NCBI GenBank assembly: GCA_036971715.1
Contig: JAVHJL010000005.1
Location: 186,001 to 250,000, forward strand
From: Arthrobotrys musiformis
Lineage: Eukaryota > Ascomycota > Orbiliomycetes > Orbiliales > Orbiliaceae
Length of the DNA: 64,000 bases
Direction: 5' to 3'
The translations under genes were made by a program, and so were the position numbers. Of the stretch, positions 11,336 through 22,345 are shown piece by piece; positions within the stretch are counted from its first letter, which is position 1; each line of letters starts with the position of its first letter. The notes below the pieces were generated by a model that did not search any database, was not told where the DNA came from, and saw only the letters and a program-made list of their open reading frames with translations.

Positions 11336-11734
11336 GGTAGAACGGGGAGAGAGGGCAGGCAGGCGGAAGGGAAGGTGTGGGCGATTGACGGGAAGAATGA
11401 ATGAATGTGCCAATCTTGGTGGATCCTGGGCACAACAACGAACCGAACTGCACCCAACGATCTAGATTATTAATTCGACCCTCGTTTCGTTTCTCCCGAT
11501 CAGATATTAAAAATAAAAAAAGATGAAAAAGATAAAAAAGATAAAAGTAAAAAAAAAATAAGGTATAGGGAAGGGAAGGGAATAAAAACGGTATTGCAAC
11601 AGGGGCAAAGAAGATTGAGAGGGGGTGAAAAGGGTTATATGGAGAAATCAGGGCGACTGCAGGAAGATAAGTCAACGGCCTCCACAAGTTAAAACTGACT
11701 GCACAGCGGTTGCAGCAAGGCCCGCAAAAAGCCG

Positions 11735-11738
<4 letters not shown>

Positions 11739-11768
<30 letters not shown>
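11739..11768. repeat. Poly(T) tract, T30
   Basis: An uninterrupted run of 30 T in intergenic DNA. Length is likely to vary between strains and to be error-prone in assembly. Confidence 0.95.
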
Positions 11769-11769
<1 letters not shown>

Positions 11770-12427
11770 GTCTTCTCAAGACTTCGTCAAAATGTTGCAC
11801 TAGTCAACTAGTCGGGTTGGAAACCCAGGCGAAATGAGAAAAAAAAAAAGAGAGAGAGAAATGGATGGAATGACGGGAGATGCCAGTGACCAAACTAACT
11901 AACTGCGCTATCGAACTGGATATATCCAGGGGATGGCAGTCTGGGACGCTGCAGCTGCCTGGCTTGTGGCTGTGGCCGTTCGAGTCGTCGATATATACTT
12001 ATGGATAGTATAAGTATAAGGTATCCAGGATATCGATGTCAGGAAGGATATATATCATATAAAATATAATATGGTTTGCTCGTAACGTTCCTGGATTCAA
12101 AGCCGAGGGAGAGCGATTCGAACGATATCGATATAACCCAACAGACAAATGATAAAACAGACAGAAAAAAGAGGTTGTATGCTGTTATAACAGAATTTCC
12201 AGCTAGCCTCGGTTCCTGCGTCTCGTTTCGTATCGTGAAATCTCCCGTATAACCACTCTGACGTCGAGCAGTATACAAGCGGTATATAGCCACCGAGGAA
12301 GATGGGGACGAGGAGGAAGTCTGAGTTCTCCGCCCCTTCTTTGTCCTACCACCAATCTCTCGTCTTGTCTGCCTGTCTCTCCTTCGATCTTTCAGGGGGA
12401 GAGAGAAACGGAGGTCCCGGGGCCCTA

Positions 12428-12560
12428 GATGTATAAAAAGTTGCTCCCAAGGTCCGAAATTCGATCGACCGTCGTTCGGCGTCGTTCGATTCGTTCGATT
12501 CGTTTCGCCCGCTGGTTCGGGGTCGCTATAACTCTGGGTTCCACTCGTATAAAACCAGAA
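12428..12560 (+). promoter_or_regulatory. Candidate core promoter inside the gene-poor region
   Basis: Two TATA-like boxes (12432–12439 and 12548–12554) flank a CGTTCGATT-type repeat. They are followed by CT-rich DNA and then an A-rich segment, the layout of a fungal promoter and 5' leader. No convincing coding frame follows, so a non-coding RNA start or chance are both possible. Confidence 0.2.
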
Positions 12561-13260
12561 AATTCGTACGTTCAGTCGTCGCGTTCACCGAGTCTTTCTC
12601 AAAAAAAATCCCGGTATCTGTCTGTCTGCCCGTCTGTCCTACTTTCAAGCAGTATTGTCGGGTATTCTCCTTTCCTGTTCCTTATCCTTTCCCTTATTTT
12701 CTTTTTTGCCGGTTTCCTCTTCGAATGTATTCTCCCTGATAAAACTATCAAGGACGAATAGAAAATGTTCAAAAAAAAAAAAAAAGGTTGCGCAACAAAC
12801 AAAAAAAAGAGCAAGTTCCCGGGAAGAAAAAAATATTCCTTTATCGTTGGGGTTTTGTATTTTGTCCAAGGTCGTTTCCTTAATTCCCGTATTCTCCGCC
12901 TTATTTTCCTTTTCCGGCCCTTCTTTTTTTATTCTTCAGTAAGGAAAAAACCCGAGATATCAGAGCAAGCGAGCCGGTTCTCCCCAAGAAATAAAGTAAA
13001 AAAGTCAAACAATAAAAATGTCGGTATAGCTGTAATGTATGCGATAGAAACTCAAACGACGCTGTTGATGAAATCCTCCTGGTCGTCTATCGCAAAGTCG
13101 AGGGATTCGGTCAGCTTCGTCGTCACAAGTCGAAGGGGTGAAAAGAGAGGAAAGAGAAAGATGTCGAGGAGAGAAAGAGATGGGACCGAAGGGTGGTGAA
13201 TTGACGACGGATGAATGCAATATTCCCACAATCCACCCACACGCCCTGATCAGAGAGGAC

Positions 13261-13308
13261 GACTGGAACTGGAACTGAACTGGAACTGGAACTGGCACTG
13301 GACTGACC
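13261..13308. repeat. GGAACT minisatellite
   Basis: Imperfect tandem copies of a GGAACT hexamer, drifting to GGCACT and GGACTG at the right end. Confidence 0.7.
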
Positions 13309-13978
13309 AGAAAAGTGACCTTGGGGATCCCAGAATAAGAAAAAATAAGGGAAAAAAAGGAAAGGAAAGCATCCTCGCCCAATAGGTGGTTAGTGACCAG
13401 TATGACATGCACACCCTTCTTTTCTCCCTTCTCCTCTTCGTCCCTCAGAACTAGAATAAGGTGTGGTGGTGGTGTGGGAATTGCTCTCTCGCCCGCTCGC
13501 TCGTTCTGGGAATTCTTCCTTTCAAGGTTAATTGAATGAAATGGGCAAAAAGAAACGAAGCAGAAACACCTGTCCCCGGGAAATCCCCGGGATCATGGGA
13601 GTCCAGCCCGAGGTGGTCCGGGGATAGAATGAATCTGAATATGATGAATGTGTAAATGTGAGGGAAACATGAACATAACATACTGTCTTTTCGCTTGAGC
13701 CTGCTAGTTTTGGGGGTAACATGTCCAGATTCCCAAATATCTCCACGGGCACAAGATTCTCCAGCTCGACTGTACCGGACCCATGATACATACGTACATA
13801 CATCGAGTGTACTCATATCCGTTTTCATGTCGACGTTCATGTTCAGGTTGGAGTCCATTTTCATGTTCATCTCATCTTACGTTTACATTTAGCGGCGCAT
13901 GCATGAAAAACACATGTCCAGATACACCGTCTATATCACCCAGCTGGTATAGTATATACCTGTCTGTCTATAATTAAT

Positions 13979-14008
13979 AGCATAGCATAGCACAGCACAG
14001 CACAGCAC
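13979..14008. repeat. CATAG/CACAG pentanucleotide array
   Basis: About six pentanucleotide units change from CATAG to CACAG part-way through, which indicates one point mutation spread by slippage. Confidence 0.75.
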
Positions 14009-17000
14009 GTATACGTACAAGTCATCGCAATGCAATAAAATTACCAAGGCGAAAGCAATCAGCTAACTAACACCATCAACGGGAAATACGGGTGTCCCTT
14101 CAGACCAACTAACTGACAAGAGAGAAAAAAGAAGGTGTGAGAAAAAAGCTGTGACATGGGTTTTAGAACAGGTGCGGTTAGCCTTCCTGCTTGCATGCTT
14201 TTTCCGGAAACCCCCCTTCCAGTCCCCTTCCTTTTCCTCAAAGCTTCCCGCGACCTCATATCATATCTCCCCAATGATCCAAATAAAGCACAATGCCAGT
14301 TGATCCAGTCATGGTTAGTGCCCAGGGGAGGAAGAAAGGGAGGCAGTTTGGTTTTACCAAAAGCCTGAAGACTCAACCTCGACCTCGACTCACGCCTGAA
14401 GAAAACCCTAAATTTCAAAGGAAAGAAAGAAAAAGAAAAATGGACGAAGCTAAGTACCTAACCATTGACGGCTATGGCTATGGGATGGGCAAAAAAAAAA
14501 CGATATGAAAGCAAATATAACAGGCCCAATCCATGGGTCTGAATACAATACCACGAGTGGGCAAGCTATAATACACACAAGCAGTATCGGATAGGTGGGA
14601 AGTTTTCGAAGCCGCAGAACCCGCTTAATCATTATCTAATCATCATCACTCATTTCTTATACAAGATTCCGGGGCATGTCAGCTGGAGTGCAAGTTTGCA
14701 AAGTGCCCAATCCATCCAATTACCGATGCCCACGCGTGAACCTCTCCAACCAAGATGTCCTCCTCTCCTCTTTGACAAGAAAAAAAAATTGCCCCATTGA
14801 CAGCGCTGTCCGTACAGCTCGCAAGATACGAGGCGCAAGACGAATTTTATGGGTGGTTTGCCTTGCCCTGCTTGCCTGCCTGCTTGCCTGCTCGTATCAT
14901 TCAATCGTAGCAGCTCGTTTCGTTTAGACCTCTCCGTCAAGGGAAGCCGGAATGTTATCCAGAACACCCACCCCCATAATGTCCCGGGGACCCCGAGGGA
15001 TCCAGATATCGATCCAGAGCTGGGTCCAGAGTGCAGGGACAAGGTGATACTAAGACATGCATACCGATCACTATCCACCGACGACATTTCAGCTGGGACC
15101 ACCTCTATCTACTAGCTATACATGCTATAGACTCTTCGAAGCATCGACCGCGATCCCGAACGCTCTTTTTACTTTTCAAAAAAGTCTAGACCGCGTCGAC
15201 CGTCAAATTTCAATACAATCCCCTTGAAAGCCCTACCCGCTGAAATTATTAATCCGCTTTATACAGCACCATACCAACCATCCATGATATCCAGTGCAGC
15301 TGCGTAGTGCAAACGTACCGCCAGAAAACAAGCTGAATTCCATGATTCCATGACTATTAGCCCCGATGCCTATTTCGGTTCTGCAGAGAAAAAAAAGACA
15401 GGTCAAAAGCATATAACCGCTGTATCTTCCCCGAGAAGCAAGATCAGACCATCGAGCTCTGCGTAAGGTCCGGTATCCGTCTCGCTAAGCACATGGCATG
15501 GCAAACCCACCTCGGACCATGGCCCACAAACCGATCAAATCAATCTCAGAACAAGAAAGGTCATCTTTCCAGACCTCATGAACAAATACCAGCTACCGCT
15601 AATATAATCACAAGTACGAAACAGACTCCGTGTAACAGCTACTCGCAAACGGCTCTGGGTAATCTACCCCACTGTTATACATACATAAATACCGACCTAC
15701 ACTGCCAAAAAGAGTATCTGCTGTAACCAAGAATCTACCACCCCTCCAAACTGTCGCTGTGAGAAAACGTGGTCGAATTATAGCGCTAATCATAAAAGCC
15801 AGCCATTGCATGGATGGGACTGGCCACCCAGAACCCTCTCTGGATCGTGGACCGGTTTCCGTCCCGCCGTCCTCAGTGATTTGTCACAACCACTTCATCC
15901 ATCTAGTTAAGCTACCCCTCATCAAATATATAAAAAAATGCCGCCGTTATAATTATATAAATTGAGTCTTCAGCAATTCACCGCATTGGTGTGCAATAGA
16001 TATAGTACCACCAATACCAATTTATCCACTAGGCCGGCCCATCCCAAATCCTGTGATATCAAAAAAACCACCGTCTATCAGGATGACGACACAAAACCAA
16101 GGAACAATTCCCAAGAACCTTCCGTGCATCAAGTAAACGAGCCCAGCCATGCCAAAGGAAAGAAAGGGAAAGAGAAAAGAAAAAAAGAAAACCCTTTTTC
16201 TGAGTCAAAAACCGATACCCGACGCTAACAGCAGTGATCATCCATCCATCGCCGAAGAAAAAAAATCGCATGACTTGCAACCTGACCAGATTCCCGGGTA
16301 TACCCCGGGGACTATCGGATCCCGGGAACAAGCTGTGGAGAACGCAAGACGCATAAAACGCCCTTTGGGGGAGTTTCGCTAATAGGCTTATGGCCCAAAA
16401 AAATCCCGGCTTATTTTCGAAAAGCAGGGACGAGCAGGGTAGACCACATCTCATCACAATTCGGTTCTTCACATCATATTATGTATATTTCTGTCAACCA
16501 TGCCCATTGACTATGGAAGTATAATACATCCCCCCGCTAAATTCTCACAATCCACCTCTATAAGATACTGACCAAGGTGACGAAACCCTCGGTTCGCGGT
16601 ATTATAAACTCATGATAACCCCTCCCACCTCCAGACTGCACAAAGCCGTTGAACCCCATCGATATCCCCAACCCCTCCCCTCCATCTTCCTAACCCAGCC
16701 GGCGTACTCAGAGCTCCCATCTTCATAAGCATCCCTCCCCTCAAACACTACCTAAACCACAATTCCCATCACGGACTAAATGGCTGGTACATTAGCGACG
16801 CAGGTAACCTAGGCGAACAAGGCATTCGGCTCGAACGGTGCAGGTACAAAATAAAATGTGACCTAGCAAAAGTGGGGAAACGACCATTCAATATCGGCTG
16901 CGGATTAAAAAAAAAACCATCCTAATTCCTCTTCCTTCTAGCCTGTTATACCTGTGTAGTAGAGAACAAGAACCGGGGCCATCATCTTCTACGAGACAAC

Positions 17001-17916
17001 CAACAATGATAGTCTGATCACTGTTGGAAAAAAAAGACGTTGGAAGGATCTGTCTTAGTTGCTATCAACCCTTCCCGCGAACGAACCTGGGAAACCCGAC
17101 CACCAGACATCTGCGACAATAAAACTATAAAACAGTCGATATAATCCTAGCCCAGGGGTTTTGCACTATAAAGAAAGAAGAAGAAGAGGCACATCTTCCA
17201 CACATGCGCCCATGTGCGAAATAGAACAAAAATCTAAAATGCCGTTTCAAGTTATTTTGAGCACCACACTCCCCACGCGCGACTGCCGTTTCATCACAGA
17301 GAAAAATTCCCCTGATGGGATAAAATCATATATGAAACCGCCTTCGACTACATGCACTCCAGGAAAATTCAATTTTGGAAATAGAAATCTTTTAATTTCA
17401 ATCTTATATTCACTTTTGGCAATCTTCTTTATTTTTACAAAGAAAAATGAAAAATAAAGCAATAGTAATTTTTAGCTCCGCACAGCGCATACGATATCAT
17501 GTGCGCGCGAAAGGGGGTCAGCTCTAGATCGATGGGAACAAATCCTACTAGCCAGCCCATTTTTTTCTTTTGCCGGTAATAAAAAAAAATAAAGAAATAA
17601 AGAAATCTGCGCGACGGGTTCCGGCTCAAGATCCACGGGTCCTAGCTTACCCGCATATACCACAATTGACATGACATAAACGTGCCACATCGTGATACCG
17701 CCAAATCTACAGCCGACCTATCGTTCAATTCTCATTATTTAGGATACTACTAACGTTTACACGATATATAAAAATTATTTAAAAACTACCAACAAGAAAA
17801 CCACTAACAAAATTAAAAAAAATAAAATAAAAAAGAAAATAGCCAACTTTTGATGCCCCCTCTTCCTTCCATCCTTCCAAACCCAACAGACCGAGATTAA
17901 ATAAAGATCCTTCATC

Positions 17917-17917
<1 letters not shown>

Positions 17918-17954
<37 letters not shown>
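17918..17954. repeat. Poly(A) tract, A37
   Basis: The longest homopolymer in the window, in AT-rich intergenic DNA. No adjacent coding remnant was seen that would mark it as the tail of a retrotransposed copy. Confidence 0.95.
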
Positions 17955-17956
<2 letters not shown>

Positions 17957-18840
17957 TTGGTATAAGCGTATATACAAAACCAGACCGCATCAGCAAGGAA
18001 ATACGTTTTTTAGCCAAAAAAAGATAAAGGAATAAGAGTGTGCGGGAGGAAGAATAATAAAAAAGAAGAGTATATATCCTAAGCAATAACTCCTACCCAT
18101 ATAACAGACAAAACCAAAGGGAAAGGAAGAGATAACAATAGGCGGGGGCCACCAGGAGATTTGGAAGGAAAAAAAAAAAAGGAAAATACACTATTAGCGC
18201 CCCATATTCTATTTGTACAGAATATATAAGAATACCGAAAGGAAATAACAGAGTATAAAGAATAAAACAAAGAAAAGGTTCTATAACTTGAATCCAACGC
18301 CCGATAAAATGCCCAAAAGGAAAATGGTTCTGGAGATAGGTATTCTTGGGGGTGAGAATCCGTCAACGAGAGAAAAGAAAGATGCCCAGGGTATTGAATT
18401 TTTTGGTAGAGGATCGATTTCTATGAGTTTCCGCGGAGGGTGAGGGATTGATGTAAATGATGTCTGGTCAGAGTTAGGAATGATAAGCGCACGAGGAATG
18501 CAACATGTTGTCATAGGTGGCTCCAGGAAGCATGGAATGTGTACGGTTCAACTGAATCTATATAAGTGCGGACGGACTCCGTCCAGCTCTGAAGATTTGT
18601 CGAAGCTTCAGTATCGACGGTGTATAAAAGGGTATAGATGCTGGTCGTGGGCACCCGAATAGGTCAATCGATCGAGGGGGTTGTCTCGATCGAGGGTGCT
18701 CTTTTGCGGGAACTCTAACTTAAAAATGCGGTTAAAGTTAAGCTTTTTTGTTTTTGTCGTTCGAGGTTCGAGATCGTAGGTGCTAGTGCGGTGGAGTGGC
18801 GAAGACGTCGGTGGGATGTCTTAGAATCGAAGAATGCACC

Positions 18841-19578
18841 CTAATTTCCCCCTCTCCGTGCCATAACGCCCAGACTTGACACTAAATCCATTGCATCCTC
18901 GAAGCTCTCATCCGTCATAGCTTCCATACTCGCAAACGCATCATCAATTGCCTTCCTTGCGATACTTCTCGATAGAGAGAATTCCTTCATACAATCGTGT
19001 GCGAATGCTGAGTACTCCAGCTTTACACTCAACCTCAGGGGGTGCGAACCAGATAGCAATCGGGTCGCATAGTCGTCTGCCGTTACGAACGCTTGGGATG
19101 CGATATTGATGTAATTGTAGAAGGAGTTGGTTTGCCCCTTGACCGGTTGTTGCTCGTCAGCCTCTGCCAATTCCGGCGTCGTCGGCTGCGTCTGGTGGAA
19201 TGGCCCGCCCGGTAGCGAGAAATCGGTCTTGGTTTGGTACGTGTGATCGAACAGCACGAATATGTGAAGAAACGACGCCTTCAATTTCAACGCTAGGACC
19301 TTCAATTCGATGAAATTAAGGACGAACGGTAGGACGTAGACGTCCAGTAGTATGTAACCTTCCCTCGCCATCCATATTATATGCCGGTACAGGTCGAGCG
19401 ATTTCGTCGTTCTTGTCGGGTCCAATTTCCGCTGTTTTCGTGCCCGAACTAACTTCTTCGATAGTATCGTCGACAGACCTAACACTTTGAATAGCGCAGC
19501 CGATAGACTCTCATTGTGAGTCCCAACGACCTTTGCGTAGTTCCCCAGGTATTTCTGATCGACCTCGGAGCCGACCAT
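18841..19578 (-). CDS. Divergent 14-3-3 family protein, 245 aa, single exon
   Basis: The length equals a normal 14-3-3 protein, and the C-terminal third follows the 14-3-3 helix pattern. HPLRLSVKLEYSAFAHDC corresponds to the canonical HPIRLGLALNFSVFYYEI. The following RSIARKAIDDAFASMEAM and the TDESFEDAMDLVSSL segment match the last helices. The N-terminal part is strongly diverged. The NLLSVAYKN..GARR segment is not recognisable, and I cannot place the Arg-Tyr pair that normally binds phosphoserine. The linker near 120–145 is Pro/Thr/Glu-rich. Canonical 14-3-3 proteins bind phosphorylated clients in the cytosol and nucleus. Loss of the recognisable pocket suggests altered or phospho-independent binding, which is inference. 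It stands alone between two long gene-poor regions. Confidence 0.72.
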   Translation of the reverse strand: MVGSEVDQKYLGNYAKVVGTHNESLSAALFKVLGLSTILSKKLVRARKQRKLDPTRTTKSLDLYRHIIWMAREGYILLDVYVLPFVLNFIELKVLALKLKASFLHIFVLFDHTYQTKTDFSLPGGPFHQTQPTTPELAEADEQQPVKGQTNSFYNYINIASQAFVTADDYATRLLSGSHPLRLSVKLEYSAFAHDCMKEFSLSRSIARKAIDDAFASMEAMTDESFEDAMDLVSSLGVMARRGGN

Positions 19579-22314
19579 CCTGCCGCAACGTGCTCCCCCA
19601 CCGCGCGCTAGCTCGCCGTTTTATAGAGAAGGAAAAAAATAACGTTCGATCCTGCAGATTTAGGGGGGCGAAAAATTAAAAAACAACAACCAGAATTTCC
19701 CCAAAGAATATATTTTATTCGTCGCCAATGTCGAAGGAGGGGGAAAACCGGTCGGAGGCCTTAACCGACAGAGGAATTCCGAGTCGAATGGGTTGGACCG
19801 TTCCGCGTTAATCTGACCAGTTGACCAACAAGAATTGCAGAACCTCCCCCTTGTTTAGGTAACGCAGGTATTTCGTCGACGCTGAACCACGGAATTGAGT
19901 CGCTAGACAAAGGGATAGAGGCGTGAGGCGTCGAAATATAATGCCGATGACAAAAAAAAAAAAAAAAAAAAAAGCCCGTTAGACACTGTCGATAAAAATG
20001 GTGTTTAGACTGGAACACGAGGGATTGAAAGAGTGGTAAACTAATTTTCCGCTGGGATGCGTCTTATTATTTTTCCCAAATTGGCTTCCCTCACGCTACT
20101 TCTTTTTCTCTCTCTTCGCTCTTTCGTATCTTAACCGTTTGACTTGTGGCAGCCCGCCTAAAAGTCCTTCCAAAAAAATTTCGTAAAAAGCTGTCCCTGA
20201 TAATCCTTGTTCGAAAAGCAACTTGGGTTTCTGTTGCGGGTCGCCTGTGGAAATTTCGGGCGCAAGGTCAGCGTGTGTGTCGGATGCCTCCAGCTTGCCC
20301 TTTTCCTTTTGTTTTCTATTTTTCCTTTTTCCTTTTTCACTCTTCTTTTCCCCTCTGACGTCCAAACATTCAAATGCTTCCTATGAATCTCCTTGCTTTG
20401 GATGAGCTTCTGGGCCTCGGAAAACTGTTCGTGCGTCCGGCCTTGGCAGATTCAATGGCGCTTCGGTATTGTGAATATGTGGGTGTGTGTGGATGGAAAC
20501 TGCAGATGATATCGGCTGGCACTTCTTCTGGTTTCTGGACGCCGAATGGAAAAAAAAAAAAAACGGATGGGCATGAAACACCGTTGGAGCAAGTGATGAC
20601 CTGTCGATGGCCTCGCTCGTGGAAGAAAGGGCGTATTTCCAAATGATATAGCTTATCGGATTTGCCGCTGCAGCCTTCCTTCCCTTTTCCTCTTTCGCCT
20701 TTTGCTTCCTTCTAGTATGGTTTTTTCGCTTTCGAAATTACCCCGTCGGACTGGGAAGACGTGCAGAGTAGTCTGTCTACCCTTTTTTTCGACCTTCCGC
20801 AGATATGCAGATGAGACGGCCAGGTGCCACAAGAAAACCACAAGCGTACAGAGTCCGTCTGTCCAAGGTCGACAGCGTGTTTCGCAGTCAGGTGAATAGG
20901 CAGCCTGGACAAGGTTCAAGAAAGTCAATGAGGAAATATTTTTTGGTCGGCCACGGTTCTCGAAACAATCGGGCTAAAGTGGCTTAACAAGGTACCGTGA
21001 TGGAGAGCGCAGAAAGACGGAAGCTTAAGCAAAGATGTGAAGTGAAATAAATAAATGGAGATGTGATGAAGTTAACCCAAAATATCCAATATCGTGAACT
21101 TTTCTTTCCTAGAAGAAAATATAAGATATAAAAAAATAAAATATCAAAAAGATGAAATGGAATAAATAATCCCAAACAACCTCCCAAGCCCAAAGAACAG
21201 TGAAACCAATAAAAGATAACTGCGGTCTGTATTCCGTAGATTCTGTCGTAATAGGTTCTGGAAGCCCTTTTTTTTTTTTTTTTGTTTATCCCCAGTCCAG
21301 TCGATGAGATGGGGACGGAAAAAAATATAAATAGTCGAAGAGGGAAAACTTTGTGTTTCCGTGGGTCGCTTCTGGCTGCATCGCACAAGTGCAGGCCCGC
21401 TCGCATATATAAAAAAGAATAAAAAATAAAATACAACCTGGCGGGCCTTTAAACGTCGACCGATCTGACCATCCGTCCCCTTTCTGCTTCATGCAATGCG
21501 CCTCATTGAAACTTTTTTTTCTTTTCTCTTTTTTCTTTTCTTTTGTTCTCTTCTCAGAACTTCTTTATCCCTAGTCACACTGACGAGATGGAGCCAGGCC
21601 GTGCTGTGATTATATGCATGTTGCTGTAACTTGTTGCAGGAAGTGGGAAGAGATGAGGCAGGCTGAAGTCGCTAACTTAGCAGAAAGGCCGTTTCTCCAG
21701 CGGAGCAATGACCAGGATATTACAGGTACTTACATACAGTGCGAAAAGAAAAGAGACGTGGCAAGCCCTGAAAGTTCTCCCTGTTCTTGTTCTTGTTCGA
21801 GACATCGACATATTGTGTGGCTATCCCTGCTGGCTAGGCGGCCTTGTTTTTAATAATCGATACCTCGATACCAGCTAAGCACCCACGATGCAAGGCCAAT
21901 TGATACTTCTTGATTGATCATTGACTTCTGCCGTTTATCGACAAGACATCATGAGCCAACGTGCGACTGTTCAAAGCATGGATTCAGCTTAGTTCCCACC
22001 ACCGGGTTAGAGGAGTTAACCCACTTGACCAATGCAATGTGGGGTTCGGCCGTTCTGATGTGATGGAACAGATGTGGCATATTGGCGTATCTAAAGGTGT
22101 GGGAGGCTGGCTTGTCGGATAGTGAGAACTAGTTTTTTTTTTTTTTTCCCGATTGATGAGCTGGCAGGCCCCAACTTCGACAACCGCAGCGTCGGACACG
22201 TCACTGGCCACGATCTTAGCCTGGAAGATATACTGGAATATATCGTCTGAAAGAGCTGAAAGAGCTAGGAAGGTTCAACCCGAACGTGCCGTCCGTCTTA
22301 AGTTATCCATCCCG

Positions 22315-22345
<31 letters not shown>

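Larger units (their letters stand above)
10556..18840. other. 8.3-kb gene-poor region with low-complexity DNA
   Basis: I find no frame with protein-like composition on either strand. The contents are: the MED19 promoter at the left; a GAT/GGT-rich array at 11160–11335; T30 at 11739–11768; two TATA-like boxes at 12432–12439 and 12548–12554 followed by a pyrimidine-rich leader-like stretch; a GGAACT repeat at 13261–13308; a CATAG/CACAG array at 13979–14008; CTTGCCTG repeats near 14860–14890; and A37 at 17918–17954. A direct CGATCGAGGG pair lies near 18668–18693. A long non-coding transcript or regulatory domain is possible but not shown. Confidence 0.5.

Noticed and set aside
11154..11687. 177-codon minus-strand open frame
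   Set aside because: Its composition is His/Pro/Thr/Ser repeats and poly-Phe produced by the GAT/GGT array and T-runs. There is no domain-like segment.
20374..20646. 90-codon plus-strand frame in the gene-poor region
   Set aside because: It overlaps equally long minus-strand frames, contains a homopolymer Lys run from A-rich DNA, and shows no motif.
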